In this document: positions 11,350-24,900 of the stretch, piece after piece
Numbering within the stretch: position 1 is the stretch's first letter
Layout of the letters: every line of letters starts with the position of its first letter
NCBI GenBank assembly: GCA_021186555.1
Contig: JAJKFL010000427.1
Span: forward strand, 21,687,238 to 21,751,237
Reading direction: 5' to 3'
DNA from: Reticulitermes speratus
Taxonomy: Eukaryota; Arthropoda; Insecta; Blattodea; Rhinotermitidae
DNA: 64,000 nt
Notes under the pieces: generated by a model
Told to the model about the DNA's origin: nothing
The model's database searches: none
Seen by the model: only the letters and a program-made list of their open reading frames with translations
Position numbers and translations under genes: made by a program

Positions 11350-12260
11350 TGTAGTGTCGTGCAACCCTGAGGTCACCGGCCCGTAAAAGCGGCCATTTTA
11401 TTGTAGTCAGCACTTCACCCGGCAGCTAGGGGAGGTGGAGTGATGACCTGGCATAGTAGAAAGAATGCATGTATGGCGTTTTGAGGAGGGTCGAGAAAGA
11501 ACAGTTTTGGGGGGTTGGAGTTGAGATGAGCAACGACTCGGAGGTAGGCTCTGGGTAAGACTGACGGACAGAGGTGGCGGCGAGGAGCGATAGATACAGA
11601 GGAGAAGGCCGAGAGACATGCCTGGAGGACTGCTTGTGACGTTGCTCTGGGTGTTCGTATCCAGCGGCGGGTTACCATGGAGTGAGTAGACCATTATGTA
11701 TTTCTGGAGGAGTAAAAGAGCCGAGATAGGGATCGCATTGAGGGAATGTAACTTTTCATACGTAGGATCCGATGCTCAGGGGAGTACCGACAAAGTTAGT
11801 AAACCTCATGTAATGGATAATTTGTTAGTTAATTAGATTTAGTTTTTGACTTATTTAATTAAGTAGTGTTTGTGAATAAATTGTAGTTTATCAGTTCACA
11901 GCTGTTTGCTTTCGTAAGACAGTATAGGTTACAGTGTAGGACCATAGCGAGCGCCTTTTTCCTTCCTAATCCCACGTCCCGGAGAGGGTAATAAAACCAG
12001 TAGCAAATAACTTGAAACCAGTAACAGGTAACTTATAACCAGATACAGATAGCTTACCCACGGAGCTAGATCACAGTAACGACAATATCGATAGTAACAA
12101 TAAGAACACGTGGGTGGTGGCAGCTCTACCAACGCTGTGCACAGATCTCATCCCGAAGACGGCTAGACAAAGAGAGAGCCGGTACGCGGGAGGGTTGTGC
12201 AGAGCGTCAAAACTATACCGGTCGGTTGAGGTGTGAGCCGGACAACGGACGGTATAGCAC
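11350..12260 (+). repeat. Gypsy-type 3' LTR (copy 2)
   Basis: 911 bases, beginning TGTAGTGTCG and ending TATAGCAC, followed by AGAATGATAA as at the first LTR. It differs from 2602-3510 at only a few positions. The host exon part B follows immediately, confirming the insertion point. Confidence 0.9.
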
Positions 12261-12913
12261 AGAATGATAACTTTAAATGTGATGTCAATAAGAATTACCC
12301 AAATAATAATATTGAATATCAAGTCCCTGTGCAAGCTGAAGATAAACAGGAACAGCTTGATTCAACTTTTGAAGATCATCCAGAACCTCAGCCTTCTAGT
12401 TCGAAAATGAACAGGAAAGCTTTTAAACGAAATAATGTGTATCCTTTTACATCCAGAAATACAAAAGTGAGCAAATTGGAGAGTGCTTTCAACAAGAAAT
12501 GCCAAATGAAAGTTCAGCAGGGCAAAGTTTCAAAATCTTATTTATCAGTTGGAACACCTTCTAGTAAAGAATGTAATACAAGTCATGTAGCTGAAAAAGT
12601 CCAGCTTATTGATCGTGCGATCAAATCTACCTCTTCTGCAACTGATACCAAGCAACCAGATATTTGGAAAGAGTCAAGTACTTCCACGTCTAATGCATCT
12701 GCAGAGTGGAACATATTATATATGACAGGTATCACAGGGGGGATTGACATTGCATCCACAGCAAATTATAATATACAGACCAAGCCTACTGTTGTAAGTG
12801 ATGACTTTGCATTGAAGACAGACACTTCTGAATCATCAAGGCCTGGCTGGGAAGTTGCCAAACCTGGAACTTCACAAGCTGATGTTCCAGCAGGAGTACC
12901 CTTTCTACAGGAG
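12261..12913 (+). CDS. Unknown host exon, part B (copy 3)
   Basis: Third copy of the open exon, ending at the same GAG/GTGAGT donor. It is the most divergent of the three, though by only a few bases, and is the only one whose intron continues into non-element sequence after 13270. It is therefore the best candidate for the original right flank of the insertion. Confidence 0.6.
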
Positions 12914-13270
12914 GTGAGTAGATCTGTCACATAATGCATGTTGGCTTCACAGATGAGACAGCACAAAAAATAATTCCATAAGACATTATTGAGTGAAAAA
13001 GGGCATAATATATTGTTAATAATGTAGTTTGAGACATGTATGGTTTTATTTGTCTTATTGCATAGCAAGCAGTGCTCAGTTTATTTACAAGATGATCAAT
13101 ATGAGTTTTCCAATTTAAAGAGCTGTCAATCAATAAACCTAAAAATGTTGTGTGTGTAACGTTTGAAATTGATCCACTGATATCACTAATTTGCAAGTGG
13201 GTCAAGGAGTTATCCTTAGAAACAAACCTAATGTAATGTGATTTTTCAAGGTTAAGAAAGAGTAAATTAC
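12914..13270 (-). mobile_element. Intron with LINE fragment (copy 3)
   Basis: Same intron and minus-strand reverse-transcriptase piece as at 104-460 and 4164-4520. Here sequence diverges from the other copies at 13271 because the neighbour is intron or spacer rather than retroelement. Confidence 0.7.
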
Positions 13271-15724
13271 AAGCAGACATTCGCCAGATTGTCAAAATGC
13301 TTGTTACGTCGCACATGGACTCTCCAGTTGTACCAAAGGAACAGCAGTGACAAAACCGGTGGAGTATAAGCATCTGTTGTGATGGTAACAGCACTGGATC
13401 GTGACATGTGCAGTGCAGGAGAGAAATAAAGAAATAAAGTTAATTCTTTTCTGATAGCCAGTAAAGTTTACGTTTGTAGTATATTATTTAAGTTGCTGAA
13501 GAAAGACTATTAGAGTAAAATCATGTAAGTGAACAGTTGAGATGGTAACCACAAAATGTGGGTGTAATTCAGTGTTGTGAAAACGATGATTAAGAGAGCT
13601 AGGGATATATTGGCATTGTTTTTTCACATTATATGTGCACCTGGTAACATAAGTAGCAATAAAAAGGGGATAGAAAGTGCAGTAAGGAAAACTGGAAAGT
13701 GTCTCAAGTAAGACATTACGTTCGATCTGTCTGTGAGGGTGCTAGGTACAATAAGATACACCTAGGCATAACGTTCTGATATCCAGAAAACTGAAATATC
13801 CGGTAACCCTTTGGGCCCAGAGGTGCCAGATATCGCACATTTTACTGTACAGAGGACATTTTTCTCTCCTCAAAAGAGTTCAGACAAGCTCTGGGGCTCA
13901 AGCTTCTTACTAAATGGGTACTGGGGGTTCTTTCCCTGGGGATAAGGCAGTTGGGGCATGAAGATGCTTGCTCAGTGCTGTCTATTTTATAATGATGTAA
14001 CATCCACCACACACAAATCACTGTTTCCAGCGTGTTTGCTAAGTGAGGCAGCTATACTTCGACTCCCACATACGGACTGATGGTGTGCAAAGAACAATGT
14101 TACCTTATGACACATAAACACAATAAACTGTATTTAAGTGCTGTAAGGTAAAGCTTGTATGTTTCTGTAGCTATGGATCTATTTTGAAATGCACATTATA
14201 ACAGCATGAACATCAATATGTGTATGTCTCCAGAAACACTGAATGATATATAAAGTGGGAATATTTGCACACAGAAACTGCAAGGATATGCAAAGTTTGA
14301 TGTAAAATGTAGCGGCTGCATGGCACTTAGTTGAAAGCAAGAAATACCCTCATTTTGTTGAATAAATGGAAGGTATGAAAAAATAGATTTCTAACTAGGT
14401 AACTTACTCATTCTGTCTCACTCTCTCATTCTCAACCACTCACTCACTCCCTCCCTCCCTCTCACACTTTCACTGTCACTCTCATTAAGTGCCACTCTCT
14501 CTCATTCTCAGTCAATCACTCTCCACAGCGCTGTCCTTCCTGAGAAGCTAAAAGGCTCTCAGCCAGTCAAGAAGTTCAACGCATTTAATGAAACCCCAAA
14601 GGTTCATTACCACACAAGCACACACCACCACCCCCACCTCCAATGCCAAAATTTAATGAATGAAGCAAAATTTTGTTATGGAAAAAAAAAAAATTATTTA
14701 GATTGCAAAACTTTTCAACGACTTGACTGGGCATATTTTACTTCAAGTGAAGTGGTACAGCCCTGTGACCTTTGGCTGAACCTTACTGTTACTGGTACAC
14801 TTGCCATCTTGTTGGGTTTTTTACATGCTGTTTGACCATGGAGGTTGGTTTAGTGTTTCAAAGGAACATACTGCCTACACCTTCAGGACTTCTACCCTGA
14901 AGCTGCAGATGCTACATTTGTGGATGAGAGTCATAATACGGAAGACCACAGCATGCATAATATACAAGAGATAACTATTATTTATGTTTATGAATTTACA
15001 CCCTTAAGCAAGTTCATAAATTTCCTTCTCATTCAGTCTCAGTTCATGATCTTGTATGGCACTGTTACCCTGTGCTGTACTGTGAGTAGAACCAAAGAGG
15101 TTGGTTTACTGTGCCACAGTTTAACTTGCATTCACAGTCACAATGCTATTCATGTGATGGCAGTTTTCTTGTTTCTCCTGGTCTAGTGAAACAAACGCTG
15201 GGCCGCTACCTTAAACCTGTTAAATGCTGCCCACTGCCATTAAAGCACCACCAAAGCTACACACACCTACTCTAGTTCTGATACACAGCCTGCACTTGCT
15301 CTATCCTGACGTGAACTCCCACCTCAGCTTGGCCATACTACTGAAGAAACAGTGCCAAACATCTGTGGGAGATTGGAAGTTATTTATTTATCATATCAAT
15401 TCATGCACAATATGATAAATAAATAACTTCCTATTGCCATAGAATGCACGGTCAATATAACGTAAAATCTGTGGGAGAGTTTTAGCACCTATTGGTGGCT
15501 CACTTGAGCCTCTCTGGCTCATTGGAAACTATTTTTTGTTTCAGACTAAGCCTATTGCCTACCACAACAGACCACAGTATGTAGTGTGGGTTTGGCTATT
15601 CAAAACTCATCACTCAGAAGTTACACAGGCCTCTCTTCCCAAATGAATCCCACAAAATTCATGTCACATCTCTCATCAACATGTCTCTAGTGAACAAATG
15701 AAAGTATGGAAATAATCAACATAC
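13271..15724. other. Spacer, no gene recognised
   Basis: No convincing exon seen. It contains a CT-rich low-complexity run at about 14401-14530. The last exon of the minus-strand APEH gene, with the catalytic His, should lie here or farther left, but I could not identify it. Confidence 0.5.
15375..15431. repeat. Perfect 22-bp inverted repeat
   Basis: Arms 15375-15396 and 15410-15431 are perfect reverse complements (22 of 22, starting GGAAGTTATTT) around a 13-base loop. It is about 290 bases downstream of the last recognised APEH exon, in sense of that gene. It may be a small foldback element or a transcript hairpin. Confidence 0.9.
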
Positions 15725-15933
15725 TTAGATTTGATGTTATGTGCTTTGAGGCTGTAGTAGTAATGAATGCCTTGACTACTCGGGACACGCTTTTCCTTGC
15801 TCCCAATCAGCAGCAGTGTAGGAGCGATACATTTGAAGCATAACTGCACGGTGAGCATTTTTTCATCTTCTCAAATGCAGTCAAACTTATCTCTTCGGAC
15901 TTCGTGTATGGAAAGCCAGTTTCAACAGAAACC
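15725..15933 (-). CDS. APEH: APEH exon with IGSKEKRVP, frame break
   Basis: Acceptor CTTTCCAG before 15933; the first G completes the TGG of DIPDW. The exon reads VSVETGFPYTKSEE and KKCSP, then after about 15835 the homologous frame shifts to APTLLLIGSKEKRVPSSQG. A single missing base would join them. The donor is GTATGTTG at 15724. The position of the catalytic Asp in the family (GxxDxRVP) holds GAA, Glu. Confidence 0.82.
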
Positions 15934-18900
15934 CTGGAAAGGAAAGTTACAACACTAAATCCTTTATTGAAGGAGAGCAAATTCCTTTAGTGACTTTGTG
16001 CAAAAATGTCAGTTACGAACATCTGAAAATTGAAAAATAGCCCTATCCAGTGAACTTCAACACTAACAAAGACAAAATCCAATAAATAACATTAAATGTC
16101 TGTGGGAACAGACCAATTACAATGCACATATCGTGTGACATTCACATATCATTACTTTCCCAATCAAATCACACCTACTGCATTCAATACAGTAACCTCT
16201 TGCCTACCATGGTTTTTCAAAGTGTGGATTTGACCACATACAGTTGAAAAAAATTTGCCAAACACTGAAATATTTAAATACAACTGGATAAACATGGGTG
16301 GTTACTCACTCAACCACCACGGAAGCCAGCAGCATCAGCTACCCAAGCACAGTGTAAATGTTTACTGTCCCAAAAAAATGGATTTTAAGTGGTGGAATGA
16401 TCCTCAAGCATCTGCGTTCATATAACCCTAAACCCTGTTTTTCCTATTAAAAAGTTTACACAATGTGGCTTTGTCCAACAGGCTGCCCTCACTCTCTTTA
16501 AGCCTCGTGATGGATGAGGGATCGCTGTATTAATTTCTTAAAACCTGTTAACTAACTCTGGCAACAGAATTCAAATATTTAACACTACTAAAACAAAGGC
16601 CCATCTGAACCAGTATACAATGTACATCCATTTTAATAACGTGTTAACTGCTCCACCTGTAACTTCCAAGCAAGGTCATACTGACCCACACTGCAAAGCC
16701 TGTGACTGCATAATATGCCACAAGTCTGAGAGCCCATAAAGTCAAGTCACTTAAAACAATCCAAACCATGATGCTGAAACTGGGTATTATGTGTGGTATT
16801 GTTTCCACCAATTGCTCAAGGCTTGAAGACCAGTCAGGCCATGACATCTTGCAGGTGAACACAAGCAACACATTTGCCCAGCAAACCTCTTAGAAGGCAA
16901 TGCAAAATATAAGAGTAGGTGCACGACAGGGTCGCACATAATAGGCCCTTCATAGTTCTCATCAGTTGTACAGCTTTGTGGTGACAGTGTCCAAACTCAG
17001 TATAACAGAAAAGAAACTACTTCACATTCGGAAATAGTTTTGTGATTTGTTATTAAACAAAACAAAACAGCGTTAATGCAATGAGAGTTGCAGAAAATTT
17101 GACTGCGGCAAAAAATGTAAAAGTAAATTATAATGTGGAAAAAGACAAAAAAAAAAAACTGACGGATGGCCAACCACGATTTAGTTTGATGGGTAAAGGC
17201 ACCTGGCATCAATTGCTGCATGAAGACCTGCTTCCAGTACAGGGACTTTGAATCAAGCACGGCAGGATACCTGCTTCCAGTACAGGGACTTTAAATCCAT
17301 TTCTGTGACAGGACCTGCTCTCAAGTGCACACTCACCGACTACATGAAGAAGATTCCTTGAGATGCTGATAGTCACTCAGTCAAATACCCTTCCTTTTAT
17401 GCACACCAAAAGTTCAGTTCTGTGTTGTAAATAGCCCACCACTGGATTCTACTCCGAGCATAATAAATCCAGTACGCACTCTCAACCTATTTCACAAAAC
17501 CCATGTTAATATTAACCTCCCATCTATTGTTAAGTTCTGCAAATGTCTCTTCCTTTCAGATTTTTTACTACAATTGTGTACCAATTTCTCATGTCCTCTA
17601 TGTGCATTAGATGTCCCACCCATCTCCTTCTCCCTCATCAGAGCATCTACTAATATCTTGGGAAGAATACAAATTATGAAGCTAATCATTATACATTTCC
17701 CTCTATTTAGTTTATTACCAATGTCAGAAGAGTGTAAGTACACTTCATATAAAATAAACTAATAAAGGTTCATTTAACCAATTTGTTGTTTATTTACCAA
17801 AGCTGTCACAGCCTCACACTACACAGCAGCCTGGTGATATGAGAGCAGCTAATTTAAACGCCCTTTCCTACATTACACAACACTTTCTTACGCTACACTT
17901 GGAACATAGCCTTGTATGATGCTGAAATGTGGATACTTCAGAAAGCAGATCAGAAATACCTGGAAGAGTTTTGAAATATGGTGCTGGAGAAGAATGGAGA
18001 AGATCAGTTGGGCTGATCGTGTAAGAAATGAAGAAGTATTGCATAGAGTCAAGGAGGAGAGGAATATCCTACATACAATAAAAATAAGGAAGGCTAACTA
18101 GATTGGTCACATCTTGCGTAGAAACTGCCTTCTAAAACATGTTATTGAAGGGAAGTTAGAGGGAAGGATAGAAATGACAGGAAGATGAGGAAGAAGATAT
18201 AAGCAGCTACTGGATGACCTTAAGGAAAGGAGAAGATACTGGAAATTGCAAGAGGAAGCACTAGATCGCATTGTGTGGAGAACTCGCTTTGAAAAAGGCT
18301 ACGGACCTGTTGTAAGACAGACTACAGAATGAATGACTTACACTAGGCAGCAGGTATTACATGTTACTACAGTAAGATTACAAAGAACTTACCAATCCGG
18401 TATATCAGTAACAGTAAACATAGCAGTTAAGTCTGTCACTGGATTTAATGCTACCACAGCTTTAAACAAATCCTGCAAAATTAAGAAAAAAGTGCATTGA
18501 GGTGGAGAAAATTATGTAATACACTAACAACATTTCATACAACACAGATGAACATGTGATTGTACTGAACTTATTATTACCGGAAACTGCCCACTGAGAT
18601 GAGTTACAAGAAACCCTCCATGTGATCCTCCATATAGTACCATCTTCTCTGGGTTTAGAAAAGGAAATTGCTCTAAAGCTTCGAGTGTTGCAAGATGGAC
18701 ATCCTTCACATCTGAATCACCTATTTTCCCAAGCAGAAATTCTACACTTTCTTGTCCAGCACCTATGGAGCCTCGATAGTTCACCATCAAAATTCCGAAA
18801 CCTGTAATAACATTATAACACTAAATTCTTACCAGCTTCACCAACACAGGCAAGTCTTCCACACCATGAATGCTGCATTTACATACTGGAGGTTAAGAAG

Positions 18901-21900
18901 AGACCTCATTAATATTTATTGGAGATGAAAACCGTAAAAACTGTTAAACTGAAAGGTTTTTGGTGATAGTTCAATTCTCAAGACATTATCACAATACTGT
19001 TAATTGTTCAACTTAATGTTCTGACTATAGTACAACAGGTATCCTTGAGTATCCTTAATATGCACCAAGAGGAGAGAGTGACCTATCTTTCAGGCAATTC
19101 CTGCACTTTGGTCATTTTGATGAGATGCCATCAATTTCCAGGATTATTCTCATACTTCAAAGACTGATGGAAACCATTAGATAAGGGTATGGTTTGTGCT
19201 AAATCAGTGGCCAAGATTATTTCTTTTTGAAACTGTTCCACACAAAATATGCACAAAAACAAGACAGGCAATGTACATATTAAGCAAAACTGAGGTGTGC
19301 TCATGTTCCTATTATTGCCATGGGAACTCAACAATGTGTTCCCTTTGTATTGTTACCCTGCATATGTCACTGTCAATAAAATATTGAAACCACTGCTGCT
19401 GAAATGCATTCTCTTTAGAACTGTTGTTGAACGATTTTAGGGCAAATTAATGTTGCTGGAAGCAATAATACATATGTCAAGTGCCTGATATTTTTGCCTG
19501 ATTTTAATCAAATTTTGATCTTTTCGACAGATTTTAATAAAAGTCTCCAATATCACCTTTCACAAAAATTTGTGCAGCGGGCGCTGAGCTGATAAATGCA
19601 TACATACAGACACGATGAAGCTAACAGATGGTTTTCATGACTATGCCAACATGCCTAAAAGCTGTTATTACAATCCTAATAGACATACATAATCACTGGT
19701 ACTGAATGGAGTCTGTGGAAAGAGAGACAGTCAACTGAACCACAATAAGATGACAGCTTCCAACCTCATTAGTGTAACCACATGATTCTGAGAGCTTTCA
19801 ACCCTACTAGTGTAACTACATGAAGATGACAGCTTTGACTCTGATTAATGTAACCACTGTACTTCTCACATTGCATTCATGAGAGTTTACTAATTGTCAG
19901 AAAGACTGGGGGAGGATATTTGTGGTTAAGCAGAGAGCAATCAGGACTCTGATTAAGATGTGTTCTGTGGCACTTTAGTGTACAATGCAAAAGTGGTGCG
20001 AAAAAACATAAAGAAGTTTCTAGAACCTCAAATTGTACGTAACTGTTATGTACGTAATCACTGACTTACAGATTTACTTGCCATGCCTTGTAGACACACT
20101 GTCTACAAGGCACTGGAAGATTCAGGAAGAACATGGGACATATACAGAGCTCATCATTATTATTATTACACACCTAAATACAAAATAATGTGTCGATTTG
20201 TCCTTATCTGGGAATAAATTCAGGTTCAAATGTGAGAGAACACTAAATTCTGGTCTTCTCTCATGTATGGGATAAAATCAGAAGCATCTTTTTTTAAAAT
20301 GATCCATAACTGTGCATTGAACAGTCAGATATGGTAACTAAAACCACAAATCCACCAATGTTTATGAAAATATATTATACCTACTTAAAATACCAGAATT
20401 AAACTTTTATCTCTATTTTAAACTGTAATACGTGTTTTAAACCTTGTAATTTTAGTATTTTACATGTGCATTGGTTCACATAACTTTTGTAATATCTCAA
20501 TGTATTTATTCTTCACAACACACCTCCCTAAGGATGGCCACATTAGTGGCCAAAACATGTAGGAGGTATTACTACATTTATAATATATTTTCATAAATTT
20601 GTGTGCATTTGTTGGTTTTAGTTACCATATCAGAAACATCTATTATCTTATCACTGCAGTTGCTACAGAACTTGCAGTTACCGCAACTAGCTGGCAGAAA
20701 CGCAGCACAAGACTGGTCTCTGCAACTGCTTGTAATTGGATTACTTTGAACAATTTGCAGTTTCTGTCTTGTCTGTGGAACTGCTTCAGTATGTCCAAAC
20801 TTTGCTAGTGAGATGTACAAGATGTAGTAAGTGTGAATTACATCACAGCCTAAAGTCACAAATATGCACATTACCCAGCATCTACAGAACTGTTTGCATT
20901 TGGAGTACAATATTCAGATCCCAAAATGCACTTTGCATATATAATCATCAACATCAACACATCAAACACCTTAATGTTAAAAAGTACAGCAGTTAGTTAC
21001 CAGTGTGGTATATATCTCAGATAAATTTATTTAAGTTCTGTTGTTATAGTAGGAAAGAGAATAACTTCAAATCAGGGTGTTCTAACTATTACATGCTGTC
21101 AGTTTAAGCTTTCCCATACTGTAATGCCCAAAAAAATTACCTTGTTTTACAACTACCTGGGACTCATGTTGACATATTGTCTGGTAATTTATAAATTCAA
21201 ACAAGTTACATGAGTACACTTCCTGTACACACCACACAATTATATAATGGCATACAAATCTACTCCATCTAAAAGAACACAAACATACTCCAAGCCAACT
21301 AGTTGAAATGTGCACCAATACCATCACTACACACATCTAAAATATAAAGTGAGAAATATCCAGTCTCTCTACAGAAAATTTACTTGCTCACCTATGGTTT
21401 CACTATGCATTTCATTACATAATATGATGTTTAATGCCCAGCAATAGTAGGCCAGATATTGTATTTCGTCATTAACTCCATACATTACTATCTTTTACTT
21501 GTATAAAATGGCAGCTGCTCTAATCCATGTAAACAAAAGACCACAAATTTTCCAAAATCTCAAAATTGTAGGTGACAAGAAACAAGCTGCCTACTGAAGA
21601 CCCACAAATATTAGCACCATGACAAAAAATTTAGTCACGTGGGCAACTTGGGGCCTGGGATTTGTACATTCACGCACGTAACCATATATCGCATGCTGAT
21701 AAGAAGTGACTCCTCCTGAGGATGACCATGTGGATGGCCACATGTTGAGGATACAGTGTGAATCTAACAGACACGTCTACAACAAATTGTGCTTTACTTT
21801 CTTTTATCTCAACAATACAACAGCATGAAACCATAACTGATTTTTTTTACAGTAAGCCTCCCATTCTTAGCTACCCAATTATGTATTTACTATACAGTGA

Positions 21901-24900
21901 ACTCTCAGTCATCCATCTTCCAATCAATTGACCCCACATTAACCGACCCACCCTTCCAAACCCCCCCCCCCCCTCCCCCTAAAAAAAACTAACTAACTTT
22001 GGACCTAGCATTTAGGTAACATATTATACTGTACTTTTGTGGGGGTCAATAACGTAGCCTACAGAACTACATTTACCTTAGGCCTAATTAGGCCTACACA
22101 ACACAGGTCAAACTTTGTTAAGTGGTGCAAGCTTTCATCACATATTCTGGCCATAAATGTTTTTTAGAACTTGTTTCCTCATTCTGTATCAAACTATAAC
22201 ATGCATGTGTTGTTTCTGTGCTAAAACATTACCTAGCTTCAATTACTTTGGCTCACTAACTTTGCACCTACTGGCTAGGAAGTGGACCCATAACAAGTGA
22301 ATTACCAGCTTTTCCAAACGACCCTCTCCCCACCATTAGATCAGATATCTGAAGGCTCATTGTACTTCATTTTTCCCAGCTTCAATTAACACTAACAGCC
22401 TTCAGCTGTAACAGCATTAGCAAATACCATAAGCTATATTGTTACAACATCCAGTTCTGAGGTGTAGTGCCCCTGACAATGCTATGTATCTTACCCAGAC
22501 TAGCAAACAGTGCTTTTTCCATATTGAAACTGTCTGTGAGAACTGAATGTGGTCCTCCATGAGGGTTTACAATAACAGGTACAACATGGTCTTCAGCAGT
22601 TTCTGGTCCAAAATAGATGGCATTAAATGATCCTGAAACACAGTATTTATGGATGTCATATGATAATAACACATCAAATTCCCAAGGTCTCAGTAACATT
22701 ATACAAATGTGAGTCAGCAAGTCACACAAATGCAGCACAATATTTATGCACCAAGCGGTTTTGAATTAATAAAAATAGGTGGCAGCACATTACACAGTGG
22801 TGTCATAACACAAGTTGACTGCACATGTGTGATGTGTGTCTCTTGAGTGGGACTGTACTGCAGGAGTGTATGATAACACTTTTAAAACCATCAATGAATG
22901 CCACATAGTACTACACAGCTGTGTGGACACTTAGGGACTCAATTTGCAGAGACCAACCCTTACTATAGAGAAAAGAACTACTGCTCTTGCACTTAATCAG
23001 CCCGTGCAACCTAGGAGACAATCTGGAACTCAAATGGAAACTTCTTGATCATCTACCCCACAGCCCCAATCTCACCCCAAGTGATTTTCACCTGTTCGGT
23101 CCACTGAAAGAACACCTTAGAGGCAAACATTTTTCCAGAGATGCACAGGTTGAACACGAGACCACACAACATTTCAGAAACTGTTCCCTACTTCAGGTCA
23201 ATTCAGCTGAGGAAGGAAACAGTTTCTGAAACACTGTATAGTGTTGTGTGTTGTGACAATGGAAGAAGCTCTAATAAACACCAGGCACAGAACTGGTGTT
23301 AAACTACTGTCAATAATATAGATGATTATTTCAACATGAGGTGTGGCAGTGGCTACGACAGCAGCTGACACAGTTTTACACGAACGATTATCACAAGCTG
23401 GTAAAGCAAAGGGAAATTCATCTTAATGTTTCAGGGGATTACGTGAGAAAACAAATGGTTTGTTCTGGTAATTTTCTTGCTTACTTTAATTTTGGCTGCT
23501 ATTTGTGACTTACTTATTGACTCCAGATTGTAAATTCTGTTAAAATGGACATAGGAAATACATAAGGAAAACTGGTATCGAAGTCACAGGAATAGAGGGA
23601 AAGTTCTTACAAGTAATGAAGAAGAAGGTGACAATGACAGTGTTAGTATGGGAGACTTTCTGCAATACACCTTTTTGTGTTTTTTAATGAATGCAGCTTG
23701 CATAACATTATTATCTCTGTGTTAAACTTAAAACAACAGTAAACACACACGTCTAAACACATATGTTTATGTAACTCCAGAATGCAGACCCTTAGTTAAA
23801 TGCAGACCTAGCGAACAGTAATTTTGATACAAACACACTTTTCTCTAAAAATTTAAAATTTTGAGATAGTCATCTTACATACAGCTAAATACAATATACA
23901 GACCTACAAGTACAGTCACGTTCCAAGACGTGACCTGACACTTCAATCACGTGCAAGTTTATTAAATGCTACAGTAAAACTGCCCGCACAGATTCTATGT
24001 TACTACATTAGCATTCACGAAGTGATGTCAACAGCTTATTGGGAAAGACAAATCAATTTCCTTATCAGGACCTGACATACTGTTCTAATTTACTTGCAAC
24101 TGCACAACTACCTTTATCTTTACCAGTACATACTGTAACTAAAGTTCTACAAACCATGTGCTACCATAACAGCAGACCACATACTAGCAAAGCTCTTGGC
24201 ACCTGCATGAAGTGACTGTTAACCCTCTGGCACAGGAAGATGACTTTAGTTGATGTGCAGTGTGATACTGAGAAAACCAAACCTCACTTAGTCATCAGCC
24301 AAGAACACGCAAAGTATGGGTTGCCCTTTAAATCCCGAGCCGATTGCAGAGTAAAGTGGGCACTTAATTCCAATGCCACAGGGTTAAATTAAAGGTTACA
24401 AGAGAAAGGCAGTTTTTTTCCTATGCATGCCACGAAGCTGTATGGCAGAAATGGCATATAATGGAATTTTTCACATTTAGAAAATAATTACCACACATGT
24501 ACTTCTATGTGTAAAAACAAACTTGCGTTGGGCAAGTCGATCCTGGAGGAGGGTTTAATGTGTATCTTTACTTACTGAAAGAAGCCTCTGAGTCCTGTGT
24601 CTGAGTGAGAGCCATGTAGTGACATGTAAGACTGTCCAGTGATGGAGATGAAGGCCAGCTGGTGATAGGTGATGACAGCATGGTTTGCTCTGACCCTGCA
24701 GGTGGCAGTTTGCCCAGTACTAAGATTGGAGGTGACTTGAGGGAGCTTCTTGTGCAAATGACTATGTCGTTCTGAACGTCCATCACTATCTGACTGCCTT
24801 CTGGACAGGCCAGCTCTGTGACACTCTTGTCCTCTGAAAATATACGCATTTCTGGTATCAGAGGACCCAAAGAACTAAAAACCATCATACAGATGGCATA

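Larger units (their letters stand above)
4521..12260 (+). mobile_element. Errantivirus-like Ty3/gypsy element, gag-deleted
   Basis: An LTR retrotransposon reading left to right: gag zinc knuckle, protease, reverse transcriptase, RNase H, integrase, an envelope-like gene, a polypurine tract and a 3' LTR. Domain order (integrase last) is that of Ty3/gypsy; the env gene with a furin-like site places it near insect errantiviruses. Most of gag, the primer-binding site and the original 5' LTR junction are replaced by host exon and intron sequence. Two in-frame stops in pol and a frame change in env indicate it cannot work as it stands. The near identity of the two LTRs suggests a young insertion. 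Confidence 0.85.
18802..22494. other. APEH intron with hammerhead-like modules
   Basis: No coding exon seen. It contains two hammerhead-like modules (20522-20567 and 21710-21752) and a C13 tract near 21961. The rest is unassigned AT-rich sequence. Confidence 0.5.

Noticed and set aside
13271-13394. Continuation of the LINE reading frame past 13270
   Set aside because: The residues upstream no longer resemble reverse transcriptase, so the open frame there is probably accidental.
16644-16871. Possible APEH exon reading SWPDWSS on the minus strand
   Set aside because: The DIPDW segment is clearly encoded at 18393-18472, phases do not fit, and the rest is unlike the family.
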